NCBI GenBank assembly: GCA_009778055.1 | Contig: WRKN01000135.1 | Span: forward strand, 1 to 6,996 | DNA from: Synergistaceae bacterium | Lineage (GTDB): Bacteria > Synergistota > Synergistia > Synergistales > Aminobacteriaceae | Direction: 5' to 3' | DNA length: 6,996 nucleotides | In this document: positions 1 through 6,679 of the stretch, piece by piece | Layout: each line of letters starts with the position of its first letter | How positions within the stretch are numbered: the first letter of the stretch is position 1 | Notes under the pieces: generated by a model | Told to the model about the DNA's origin: nothing | What the model saw: only the letters and a program-made list of their open reading frames with translations | Database searches by the model: none | Translations under genes and position numbers: made by a program

Positions 1-772
1 GAGCCGGGAGGCCGCAGTGCATCATCTCCAGGGTGTTGGTTCCAGGCTGAGTCAGGGCATAGTCGGCAAGCTTCATGGCCGTGGCGGCGCAGCTTCTTAT
101 GGGGTTGAGCCCGGCGTTTTCCCAGATGGGAAACTCTTTTTCCGTGACGAAAGGCGCAAACAGCGTTGTGAACCGAACGTCGGGTACGAGGGTTTTCGCG
201 CGCCCCGTGACCTCGACAAACCATTTGAGGGCCAACTTCCTTATGGCCTGGCGGCTGCCTGGAAATAGCAGTACGTGAGGCGGGCCGCTTCTCTCCTGAG
301 AGCCGGCCGCAGCCGTTTCTTTGCCTCTTTCCAGCAACAGGGAGTCCTTTACAAGGTCGCCTATGACTTGGACAGGGGTTTTCAGTTTAGCGTTGATGCT
401 CTTTGCCATGCTGTGGCAGGCCGTGAAGACCCGCGCGTGTTCCATCCCTTTTTTGAAATCGTAGGCATAGCATAAGAGAGGCGCTCCGGCGCGCTCGGCG
501 AGGCGGCGCCCGAAAAGGAGGTCTCCGCCAAGCTGCAGAACGCAGTCCGTCTTCTCTTGGGCAAGGGCGCGCCACGTCCACGCGCCGCTGCAGGGGCCTT
601 CCAGCTTGTCCGCCCCGAGGCCGGACGCCACGGCGCGCTCGTGACCGGACGCGAACTGGCACGGAAGCAGCCACAGCGACACCGAATGCTCCCTGTTTCT
701 CAGCTCCGCTATAACCGGGCGAACCCATCCCCACAGCTCTCCGGGGCCGTTGGTCAACAACGCGACTTTCAT
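1..772 (-). CDS. LpxB-like GT-B glycosyltransferase (lipid-A-disaccharide synthase-related), 3' end outside window
   Basis: An open frame of 257 codons runs from an ATG at 772-770 to the left edge with no stop, so the C-terminus is missing. An LpxB-type protein is about 380 residues, so roughly 120 are probably lost. An SD-like AGGGG lies just upstream of the ATG. The N-terminus reads MKVALLTNGPGELWGW, a glycine-rich nucleotide-sugar-enzyme start. QLGGD is at about 80-84. LLFPGSR at 168-174 matches the LpxB 'LLPGSR' block that opens the C-terminal Rossmann domain. PGTNTLE at 243-249 matches the LpxB 'SGTATLE' donor-binding block. LpxB joins UDP-2,3-diacylglucosamine to lipid X at the inner membrane. 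The N-terminal motif differs from the usual LpxB 'SAGEPSGD', so this is probably an LpxB-related enzyme with an unproven acceptor. It is divergent from the HD-GYP gene. The family assignment is firm and the exact reaction is not. Confidence 0.8.
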   Translation of the reverse strand, partial: MKVALLTNGPGELWGWVRPVIAELRNREHSVSLWLLPCQFASGHERAVASGLGADKLEGPCSGAWTWRALAQEKTDCVLQLGGDLLFGRRLAERAGAPLLCYAYDFKKGMEHARVFTACHSMAKSINAKLKTPVQVIGDLVKDSLLLERGKETAAAGSQERSGPPHVLLFPGSRQAIRKLALKWFVEVTGRAKTLVPDVRFTTLFAPFVTEKEFPIWENAGLNPIRSCAATAMKLADYALTQPGTNTLEMMHCGLPA

Positions 773-796
773 ACTCTTTTCACCCCTTTTAAAATA

Positions 797-827
797 TTAA
801 CACACTGATTGACCATAAGAGTATAAT
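797..827 (+). promoter_or_regulatory. Candidate promoter of the HD-GYP/DUF4139 operon in the divergent gap
   Basis: The 84-nt gap between the divergent genes is AT-rich. A perfect TATAAT lies at 822-827, preceded 19 nt upstream by TTAACA (797-802, 5 of 6 to the -35 consensus). It would give a leader of about 23 nt before the GTG at 857. An overlapping alternative, TTGACC 809-814 with TATATA 833-838, is less likely because its start would fall inside the SD. I see no clear minus-strand promoter for the LpxB-like gene, although the same AT-rich stretch must serve it if it has its own. Confidence 0.5.
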
Positions 828-856
828 TTATTTATATACAAGGAGGTGTTGTTCCA

Positions 857-1930
857 GTGTGCGGCAAAAAAATAATCATGGCGATAGACGACGACGTGAA
901 CCTCACAAAGATAAACGAGATTATGGGAGAGCAGTACGACGTTCGCCTGTGCAGATCGGCCAAAATGGGAATCTCCATGCTGGAACGCAGCGGCGTGGAT
1001 ATGATTTTGCTGGATATAGAGATGCCGGAAATGGATGGTTACGAAGCCATCCGGATATTGAAAACACAGCCCCATACCAGAGACATCCCCGTCATATTCC
1101 TTACTTCTCACGCTGACGGCGAGCACGAACTCAAAGGGCTTGAACTTGGCGCCGTCGACTACATATCGAAGCCGTTTTCACCACCGCTGCTCAAAAAGCG
1201 CGTTGAGCTTCACCTGCTTCTGGAGTCGCAAAACCACAGGCTTCAGGAATACAACAACAACCTTCAGCAAATGGTCGAGGCTAAGACCCAAAAGGCGCTC
1301 AGACTTCAGGACTCCATAATGAAAACCGTGGCCGGCCTGATCGAGTGCAGGGATGGTTTTACCGGCAGCCATATAGAACGCACTCAGCTATACCTGAAAA
1401 TTTTGATGACGTCGCTGATTGAGCGCGGCATATACTGGGAACTTGTTGGGGCATGGGATATGAAACTGCTGCTGGATTCGTCCCAGCTTCATGATGTGGG
1501 GAAAATAGCTGTCAAAGACAGCATTCTCATGAAACCCGGCAAGCTTGATCTCGAAGAGTTCGAAGAGATGAAAAAGCACGTTCCGTTTGGTGTGGCTGTC
1601 ATTGAGAAAATCCAAAAATTCAATCAGGACGATGAGGATAACGATTTTTTTGAACACGCCAAAATTTTCGCGGCGGCGCATCACGAAAAATGGGACGGAT
1701 CCGGATATCCCTTGAGCCTCGCCGGCGAAAATATTCCGCTTCAGGGAAGACTAATGGCGATAGCCGACGTCTACGACGCGCTCACGTCCCAGCGGTCATA
1801 CAAAAAAGCGTTCTCTCATGACGCGGCCGTGCAAATCATGGAAAAAGGCGGCGCGGCGCACTTCGATCCCATGCTGACGGACATTTTCCTGGAGAAGGCA
1901 TCGGAGTTCAAAAACATAAGCGGTGTGTAA
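857..1930 (+). CDS. Two-component response regulator, receiver plus HD-GYP domain (predicted c-di-GMP phosphodiesterase)
   Basis: This 357-residue cytoplasmic protein is RpfG-like. Residues 1-120 are a CheY-type receiver: acidic pocket D11/D12, phospho-acceptor D53 (LLDIEMPEMDGYE), T83 and K105 in the KPF motif. Residues about 120-150 form a polar helical linker. Residues about 150-350 are an HD-GYP domain with H172, HD at 212-213 followed by GK, H241, HH at 275-276, the DGSGYP signature at 280-285, and D304 in ADVYDALTS. All expected metal-ligand and GYP residues are present, so it should be active. HD-GYP enzymes hydrolyse c-di-GMP to pGpG or GMP, and phosphorylation at D53 would control this. 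The GTG start is chosen because AGGAGGTG at 841-848 sits 8 nt upstream, and the next ATG (878) would delete the first receiver strand. No cognate histidine kinase lies nearby. The DUF4139 gene follows 22 nt downstream. Confidence 0.95.
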   Translation: MCGKKIIMAIDDDVNLTKINEIMGEQYDVRLCRSAKMGISMLERSGVDMILLDIEMPEMDGYEAIRILKTQPHTRDIPVIFLTSHADGEHELKGLELGAVDYISKPFSPPLLKKRVELHLLLESQNHRLQEYNNNLQQMVEAKTQKALRLQDSIMKTVAGLIECRDGFTGSHIERTQLYLKILMTSLIERGIYWELVGAWDMKLLLDSSQLHDVGKIAVKDSILMKPGKLDLEEFEEMKKHVPFGVAVIEKIQKFNQDDEDNDFFEHAKIFAAAHHEKWDGSGYPLSLAGENIPLQGRLMAIADVYDALTSQRSYKKAFSHDAAVQIMEKGGAAHFDPMLTDIFLEKASEFKNISGV

Positions 1931-1952
1931 AAGATCACGGGGAGGTTTTTTC

Positions 1953-3500
1953 ATGTACAGGAGAAATTTTGTTTCTTTGTGCCTTTTATGTCTTTTATTT
2001 ATATGCGCCGGCGGAGAAGCCGCCGTGCCGGAGGTCGTCGGCGTCGATTTTTATCCGTCCGGCGCAAGGTTCGTCTTTCAGTTAAGGCCCGACAAAGAAG
2101 GGGACTTTGAGTTCACGCTGCCCGGCCCTTTCGCCCCTGAGACGGTTCGCCCGCTTATACGCGGCTCGGCTTCCATGCGCGCGGAAGCGGTACAGATGAG
2201 ACCGGAGCCATTTCCGGAACTGGCGCCTCTTGAGAAAATTGTCGCGGAGAAAAGGCGGGAGGCCAGGCTGCGCGAGGCGCGCGTAAACGCGGTAAACCAG
2301 GCCCTGGCCATGCTTCAAAGGACTATTTCGCATGACGTGGGAGAAGGAGAGCTTACCGATTACATCCACAGCGCGGTGGACGCCGCGTCGGATAAGCGGC
2401 TCCAATACGAACTGGAGCTTGTGGACCTTGTAATTGAAATGGAAAAGGCAAATAAGGATTTGCAGGAAGCCGAAGAAAAGCTGACTATCGCGCGCGCCGA
2501 GCTTGAGAGAAAGAGTCCGGACAGGTCGCGGGTTGTGCGGGTTGAAGGCAGCGCGTCCGGGACGGAGCCTGTTTTGTTCGAGGCCTACACAGGCGACGCC
2601 AGGTGGAACACGCGCTACGACATCAACCTGAACGGAGAAACCGGCCTGGTCAACGCCGTTATGTTCGCGAGCGTCAGGCAGCGAACCGGGTTCGACGTGG
2701 AGGGCGAATTCAACTTTCACACCCGCAACCCGTCTTTTTCCATAGACCCGCCGGACCTGCCGCCTTTAGTAGTGAGGCTGGCCGAGAGGATGCGGCCCAT
2801 GCCGACCGCGGCGAGGGGGCAATCCTCCATGATGATGGATGATATGGCGGCGCCTATGATGGAGGCGGTTATGGCGCCGCCGCCGGAACCCGAAGTGTTC
2901 TCCACGCTTGCGAGCGTATCCGTGAAAGGCGAAGGGCGGCTCAAGGGCGACGGAACTCTCTCGGATGTATTGCTGGGCCAATTTGAGTTCCTCAGCACTC
3001 CGCTTTTGATATCCATACCCGAGCGAAACAGGGAAGCCTGGGTAGTCGCAAGCCTGGACTCGGTACCGGAGGCGCTTTTGCCCGGCGCGGCTGAGCTGTA
3101 CGTTGACGGGGTTGCATCCGGCAGGACAAACATACCGGCAATCGGGCTTCAGGGTACCCTCCCGTTCGGGATGGCGCAGCGCGTCACGGCGGAGAAAAAA
3201 CGCGCGGTCGGAAGAGCCGGCACCACATGGCTGGGGAGAGGAACTCTGCAGGACGGGTACACAATTGAGGTCACGAACAACATGGACGCGGGGCGGGAGA
3301 TAGAGGTCCGGGACCGCCTTCCGCTGCCGGCCGACGACAGAATAAGGATTGAGGACATAAAGCTCGACCCCGCGCCCGCGCTTAGGGACGACGAAAACAG
3401 GCTGACCTGGAAACTGCTGCTCAAACCCGGCGAGACCGGGAAAATCTCCGTGGAATACACGCTGCGCTATCCCGGAGACGAAACGCTGGCTTACTGGTAG
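1953..3500 (+). CDS. Exported DUF4139 / MuiA-like protein
   Basis: This 515-residue protein starts at an ATG with GGGGAGG (1939-1945) 7 nt upstream. An in-frame GTG at 1923 overlaps the previous gene, has no such site and would bury the signal peptide. Residues 1-23 form a signal peptide (RR, hydrophobic run, probable cut after GEA). Residues about 26-85 resemble the DUF4140 N-terminal beta domain. Residues about 91-188 are charged heptad-like helices, probably coiled coil with a break near 130-145. From about 195 to the end lies a DUF4139 beta domain: the block around YTGDARWNTRYD, then TGFDVEG, ending in LKPGETGKISVEYTLRYPGD. A methionine-rich linker (about 291-310) interrupts it. The family includes E. 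coli MuiA, named for a mucoidy-inhibition phenotype; the molecular function is unknown. The location is predicted to be periplasmic or cell surface. It is probably co-transcribed with the HD-GYP regulator. Confidence 0.88.
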   Translation: MYRRNFVSLCLLCLLFICAGGEAAVPEVVGVDFYPSGARFVFQLRPDKEGDFEFTLPGPFAPETVRPLIRGSASMRAEAVQMRPEPFPELAPLEKIVAEKRREARLREARVNAVNQALAMLQRTISHDVGEGELTDYIHSAVDAASDKRLQYELELVDLVIEMEKANKDLQEAEEKLTIARAELERKSPDRSRVVRVEGSASGTEPVLFEAYTGDARWNTRYDINLNGETGLVNAVMFASVRQRTGFDVEGEFNFHTRNPSFSIDPPDLPPLVVRLAERMRPMPTAARGQSSMMMDDMAAPMMEAVMAPPPEPEVFSTLASVSVKGEGRLKGDGTLSDVLLGQFEFLSTPLLISIPERNREAWVVASLDSVPEALLPGAAELYVDGVASGRTNIPAIGLQGTLPFGMAQRVTAEKKRAVGRAGTTWLGRGTLQDGYTIEVTNNMDAGREIEVRDRLPLPADDRIRIEDIKLDPAPALRDDENRLTWKLLLKPGETGKISVEYTLRYPGDETLAYW

Positions 3501-3507
3501 CCGCTTC

Positions 3508-4779
3508 CTAAATGAGCAGCCTCGGCAGAATCAAACTGAGCTGCGGAACATAGGTAACTATGATCAGCGCGATGATATAGCAGAAAAAATAGGGGAGGCA
3601 TCCCTTGGCGATCAGCGCCATCGGGCGCTCCAGTATACTCTGCGACACAAACAGGCTCAGGCCGAAAGGCGGCGTAAACATACCGATGGAAATGTTTAAC
3701 GCGAAGACAATACCAAGGTGAACCCTATCAAGTCCAAGCGCGATGCCTATGGGGACCAGCAGCGGCGCGATAATGAGGTTTGCGGCGCCCGGATCGAAGA
3801 AGAGCCCCATGATCAGAAGGATGATGTTTAGAATCAGCAAAAACATGCCGGGGGACAGTCCTCTCATGAGCGCCATGAGAGCGCGCGGCGCCTGCGTAAC
3901 GGTCAGCGCCTGGGAGAAAGCGGTGCTGGCGGCAATCAAAATAAAGACCTGCCCTATCGTCTTTGCCGAACTGAGAAAAACTTGAGCGAACTGGCGCAGG
4001 TTGATGTCGCGGATAATGAAAAGAGAGACGACTGTGGCGTACACCGCGGATATTGCGCCCGCCTCGGTGGGGGAGCATAAGCCGCCGTAAATTCCGCCCA
4101 AAATAATGATGGGGAGCAGCAGCGCTGGAATGGCCTGTATCACGGCGGCGGAACGCTCTCCTGGCGCCCATGCGGCGTTCACCACGTCCTTTCGGTATTT
4201 TGCGCGCAGATAGACGGCCAGGATAGCGACACAGAGCACTCCCGGCAAAAAACCTGCCATAAACAACCTAGCCAGCGAAGTTTCTGTCACGATGGCAAAC
4301 ACAATCATTGACATGCTGGGAGGAATGATGTTGCTCAGCGAGCTGGAGGAGGTGATGAGGCCGGCGGCTTCCTGGTCGCCGTAGACCTCCCGCAGGGGAG
4401 TCCAGAGTATTTTTCCAAATGTCGCCGTGGCGGCTGCTGCTGAACCGGAAATCGCGCCGAATATGGCGTTGGACCCTATGCAGGACAACGCCAGTCCGCC
4501 GGGCGTCCTCTTGAGCAAAACGCTGCAAAAATTAACCAGCCGGCTGCCGAGTGAGCTGGTTGCCAGCAGATTGCCCGCCACTACAAAAAAGGGAACCGCC
4601 AGCAGGCTGTTTCGGTTGAGCGCTTCGAACATTCCTGTAAAAACGCTTTGCAGCGGCATTTCATTGACAAATATCTGAAGGTACAGCGTGGCGGTAAGCA
4701 AGGAGATGTAGATCGGAAAGCTGAACGTCAGCAGGATTCCTAAAATCACGATAACGGGAAGCGCAACGTTTACAAACAT
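3508..4779 (-). CDS. dctM: TRAP transporter large permease subunit DctM
   Basis: This 423-residue, very hydrophobic inner-membrane protein has the normal family length and about a dozen membrane segments. TRAP large subunits carry the solute and the coupled sodium ions by an elevator mechanism. Visible family blocks are GAISGS at 108-113 (first re-entrant hairpin), SNIIPPS at 149-155, GGLCSPTEAGA at 232-242, FFDPGAA at 327-333 and FTPPFG at 368-373 (second hairpin). The ATG at 4779-4777 follows the dctQ TAA (4782-4780) with no gap. Its SD, AGGAGG (complement of 4789-4794), lies inside the end of dctQ, so translation is probably coupled. It is the last gene of dctP-dctQ-dctM. Its TAG lies 7 nt from the convergent stop of the DUF4139 gene, and I see no terminator in that gap. 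The substrate cannot be read from this subunit. Confidence 0.97.
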   Translation of the reverse strand: MFVNVALPVIVILGILLTFSFPIYISLLTATLYLQIFVNEMPLQSVFTGMFEALNRNSLLAVPFFVVAGNLLATSSLGSRLVNFCSVLLKRTPGGLALSCIGSNAIFGAISGSAAAATATFGKILWTPLREVYGDQEAAGLITSSSSLSNIIPPSMSMIVFAIVTETSLARLFMAGFLPGVLCVAILAVYLRAKYRKDVVNAAWAPGERSAAVIQAIPALLLPIIILGGIYGGLCSPTEAGAISAVYATVVSLFIIRDINLRQFAQVFLSSAKTIGQVFILIAASTAFSQALTVTQAPRALMALMRGLSPGMFLLILNIILLIMGLFFDPGAANLIIAPLLVPIGIALGLDRVHLGIVFALNISIGMFTPPFGLSLFVSQSILERPMALIAKGCLPYFFCYIIALIIVTYVPQLSLILPRLLI

Positions 4780-5259
4780 TTACAGCGGCCTCCTTTTGTT
4801 GAAAAACAGGCTGCAAATCCACCCTAAAACCATAAATACAAAAGAAGCCGTCGTAATCCCAAACAGAATGTACATTGGTATCTGCAGCGAGGTGCTCGCG
4901 GCTCCGAAACGGCGCGCGACAGAGGCTGTGCGCAATCCGTAGAAAGCTATGGTCCCGCAGACCCCAGCCGTAACAATTCCGCGGAACACGCGGACGATTT
5001 CCTTGATAGTATGGTTTTTGACAGCGTTCTCAAAAATATCGATTCTAAGATGGCGATCCTCCGCTTCTATAATGGGGAACATCAGGTACGCCATTATAAT
5101 CACCAGAAAAGAGCAAAATTCCTCGCTGCCGAAAATTACAAATCTGAAAAAGTACCGGGTGATCACGTTTACGAACGCGGCTGCCGTAGCTGTCAGATAC
5201 AAAAACGCGGCAATCCAATGCATGCCCCTGAGCACGCTCCGGAACCCTTTTACAATCAT
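4780..5259 (-). CDS. dctQ: TRAP transporter small permease subunit DctQ
   Basis: This 159-residue inner-membrane protein has four hydrophobic segments (about 13-35, 42-63, 90-112 and 128-152), the standard DctQ layout. Family signatures are NVITRYFF at 31-38 and the paired glutamates E46/E47 after FGS at the start of the second segment, followed by AEDRHLRIDIF at 66-76. DctQ packs against DctM and supports docking of the DctP binding protein. AAGGAG (complement of 5268-5273) lies 8 nt before the ATG. It follows dctP after a 102-nt gap holding a strong hairpin, and its stop codon abuts the dctM start. Sequence conservation in this family is low, but position, length and motifs together make the call safe. 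Confidence 0.94.
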   Translation of the reverse strand: MIVKGFRSVLRGMHWIAAFLYLTATAAAFVNVITRYFFRFVIFGSEEFCSFLVIIMAYLMFPIIEAEDRHLRIDIFENAVKNHTIKEIVRVFRGIVTAGVCGTIAFYGLRTASVARRFGAASTSLQIPMYILFGITTASFVFMVLGWICSLFFNKRRPL

Positions 5260-5298
5260 TTTGGCCGCTCCTTTTTAATTGACGGTTTCGGAATACGA

Positions 5299-5337
5299 CA
5301 CGGCGCGGAGAGTGTAAGCGCCCTTCTCCGCGCCGTG
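5299..5337 (-). repeat. Perfect 13-bp inverted repeat between dctP and dctQ
   Basis: The arms CACGGCGCGGAGA (5299-5311) and TCTCCGCGCCGTG (5325-5337) are exactly complementary around a 13-nt loop. The stem is GC-rich and lies 24 nt after the dctP stop codon. In the direction of transcription it is followed by a mixed sequence, not a T run, so it is not a standard intrinsic terminator. Its place between a binding-protein gene and the permease genes fits an RNA hairpin that protects the upstream dctP message from 3' decay and lets DctP be made in excess. That role is inferred from position. Confidence 0.8.
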
Positions 5338-5361
5338 CCGGCAGTTGATTTATTGCCCCTG

Positions 5362-6420
5362 TTACGGTCCTTCGGCCGCGATCAACTCGACGGCGCGTTC
5401 ATAAAGCGGCAGCGCGCTTGGGACAGCGGTAATGAAAATCTCCGCGATAGGGGCGAACGCTTCCCTGGCTCTTTCGGTAAAGACCTCATCGGAATAAACA
5501 ACCGTCATACCGTCCGCGTTCTTCAGCACATTCATGGAATCTTCAATCGCCTGTATGGCCAGTGGATAATGAATGTCCGTGCCGGCGCGTAAAAGCGCTT
5601 CCTGCAGCGTCTCTCTCAAATCTTCGGGCAGCGATTCCATGAAAACCTTGCTGAGCACCAGAGCCTGCACGTTGAAGTTCATGGGAGTGCTCAGCACAAA
5701 AAGATGCTTCGCCGTTTCATGCAGCATCTGGGGAGCCAGAAGCTGAACTCCGGTGTAAGCAGCGTCCACTGTCCTCTGCTGGACGGCTAAAGCCAGGTCG
5801 CCGGTGCTGAAGTTGACCGGCACGGCCCCCAGGGCATTCATCGTGTCGACAATGCGGGCATTCGGCAGGCACCATACCTTCAGCCCGTTGAAATCCTCAA
5901 ATTGAGCAACCGGCCTGGTGGAAATCAGGGTGGAACCCGCGCTGATTCCCCATGTGCCAATCATAAAACCTCTTGCCTGCATAGCTTCTTCGAGCATTTC
6001 GTGGAACCCGTTGCCGGGCGTCTTACAGAGCTGATACGCCTGCTCGGCATCCCTGAAGAACATGGGCAGGCCCAGTACGCCAAGCTCCGGCACGTAGGAC
6101 TCATATTGATTGATAGGGATGGCTACCGCGTGAACGCTGCCGTCCTGCAAGCCGCTGATCATCTGCGTGTTATTGCCTATTGTTCCGCTGTGATAGGCCT
6201 CGGCAACTATACGTCCGCCGGTGGCTTCATGTATAAAATCCACCAGTTCTTCAATGAAAACGGCCTCGGGAGTGGGCGGTGAAGAGATAGCGCCCATGCG
6301 CATCCTATAGACTCTTCCATCCGCCGCGGCGCTTTCGGATATGCAGCAGCACGCCAACAGCATAAACGCCATTGCCGCCGCAATAAACAATGTTAAAGCC
6401 TTTCTTTTTTTCATACTCAT
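5362..6420 (-). CDS. dctP: TRAP transporter substrate-binding protein DctP
   Basis: This 352-residue exported binding protein delivers solute from the periplasm to DctQ/DctM. I start it at the ATG 6420-6418 because purine-rich GGAAGG repeats sit just upstream and a KKRK signal peptide follows. An in-frame ATG at 6474 would add 18 residues before the signal and lies in the predicted promoter. MLLAC at 20-24 is a loose lipobox (three cysteines at 24-26); cleavage after SESAAA is the alternative. The mature part begins with YRMRMG, followed by the usual HSGTIG block at 77-82. GLKVWCLPNAR at 179-189 and ALGAVPVNF correspond to the ligand-binding core. W183 stands where many DctP proteins have the arginine that binds the substrate carboxylate. 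VDAAYTG at 218-224 replaces the common VDGxE. It is the first gene of the operon. The family is certain and the ligand unknown. Confidence 0.95.
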   Translation of the reverse strand: MSMKKRKALTLFIAAAMAFMLLACCCISESAAADGRVYRMRMGAISSPPTPEAVFIEELVDFIHEATGGRIVAEAYHSGTIGNNTQMISGLQDGSVHAVAIPINQYESYVPELGVLGLPMFFRDAEQAYQLCKTPGNGFHEMLEEAMQARGFMIGTWGISAGSTLISTRPVAQFEDFNGLKVWCLPNARIVDTMNALGAVPVNFSTGDLALAVQQRTVDAAYTGVQLLAPQMLHETAKHLFVLSTPMNFNVQALVLSKVFMESLPEDLRETLQEALLRAGTDIHYPLAIQAIEDSMNVLKNADGMTVVYSDEVFTERAREAFAPIAEIFITAVPSALPLYERAVELIAAEGP

Positions 6421-6424
6421 TCTC

Positions 6425-6438
6425 TTCCTTCCTTCCTT
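6425..6438 (-). repeat. Tetranucleotide repeat at the dctP ribosome binding site
   Basis: Three and a half TTCC units (GGAA on the coding strand) lie immediately before the dctP ATG and supply its only SD-like sequence. Loss or gain of one unit would change the number of GGAAGG sites, not the reading frame. The tract is short, so it may simply be a purine-rich ribosome binding site. Confidence 0.6.
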
Positions 6439-6449
6439 AAATTTTGGAT

Positions 6450-6476
6450 TTTTGGGGCAAATGTTTTGCTCCAAAA
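6450..6476 (-). promoter_or_regulatory. Operator-like inverted repeat over the predicted dctP start site
   Basis: TTTTGGGGCAAA (6450-6461) and TTTGCTCCAAAA (6465-6476) are complementary at 11 of 12 positions around a 3-nt centre. A further direct TTTTGG half site lies at 6442-6447. The repeat begins 3 nt downstream of the predicted -10 box and covers the likely transcription start, the usual place for a repressor operator. It could also form a hairpin in the dctP leader, with one A-C mismatch. No regulator gene is in the window; GntR- or LacI-type repressors often control such operons, but the site does not identify one. Confidence 0.55.
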
Positions 6477-6478
6477 TA

Positions 6479-6487
6479 ATAATATCA
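6479..6487 (-). promoter_or_regulatory. Candidate extended -10 promoter of dctPQM
   Basis: On the minus strand this reads TGATATTAT, an extended -10 (TG, one base, then TATTAT, 5 of 6 to consensus). Transcription would start near 6472 and give a leader of about 50 nt before dctP. No good -35 box sits at normal spacing, as is common for extended -10 promoters. An overlapping TATGAT (complement of 6484-6489) is an alternative. Confidence 0.45.
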
Positions 6488-6579
6488 TAGGCCGTTGTCC
6501 AATGCTTACAGGGAACCGCCGGAGTTCCTCTTTCCCGATTGAACGGGCTGCCGAAAAAAACACACCGGCATCCACGCCG

Positions 6580-6679
6580 CGCCTGCTCTGCAGATTCCTA
6601 ATTCACAGAGATTACTACATTAAAAGGCAGCGTTCTTGTCAGCATGTTTGACGACCGGCTGGAGTTTATGTCTTTAGGA
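6580..6679 (+). pseudogene. Frameshifted remnant of an AlbA_2/HATPase_c_4 (RecG C-terminal-like) regulator gene
   Basis: Two frames together give a known family block. The frame at 6595-6624 reads FLIHRDYYIK. After dropping one A from the A4 run at 6622-6625, the next frame (6626-6679) reads GSVLVSMFDDRLEFMSLG. HRDYxIKG followed by a DDRLEF(V/M)SLG strand is typical of the ATP-binding-like domain of 'AlbA/RNA-binding domain' transcriptional regulators, where the arginine-containing block comes before a 'GGL' turn. Here a stop follows at 6683 and the similarity ends. Only about 30 residues of a protein usually 400-500 long remain, so it cannot function. Upstream, 6580-6594 (RLLCR) is a poor match to the expected 'REALxNA'. 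I see nothing recognisable in 6491-6579. The fragment is probably cut on its right by the insertion sequence. The call rests on motif memory, not an alignment. Confidence 0.6.

Noticed and set aside
387..734. Overlapping open frames within the LpxB-like gene and similar shadow frames elsewhere
   Set aside because: They are out-of-frame or antisense to genes with clear family motifs, and their translations show arginine/alanine-rich shadow composition typical of GC-rich DNA.
1923..1952. Upstream in-frame GTG start for the DUF4139 gene
   Set aside because: It overlaps the previous stop codon, lacks an SD and would put ten residues before a clean signal peptide. The ATG at 1953 has a strong SD at the right distance.
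2007..2026. Small GC-rich hairpin in the signal-peptide coding region of the DUF4139 gene
   Set aside because: Short complementary GGCGG/CCGCC runs are expected by chance in GC-rich coding DNA, and there is no sign of a regulatory role.
5299..5337. Intrinsic terminator after dctP
   Set aside because: The stem is strong but is followed on the transcribed strand by mixed sequence, and dctQ and dctM must be expressed with dctP.
6421..6474. Longer dctP starting at the ATG at 6474
   Set aside because: The extra 18 residues precede a standard signal peptide and the start would lie in the predicted promoter/operator. The ATG at 6420 follows purine-rich SD-like sequence.
6466..6651. Intact 61-codon plus-strand gene in the dctP upstream region
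   Set aside because: It starts inside the dctP operator/promoter region without an SD. Its only recognisable part, LIHRDYYIK, is explained as a frameshifted remnant of a larger gene.
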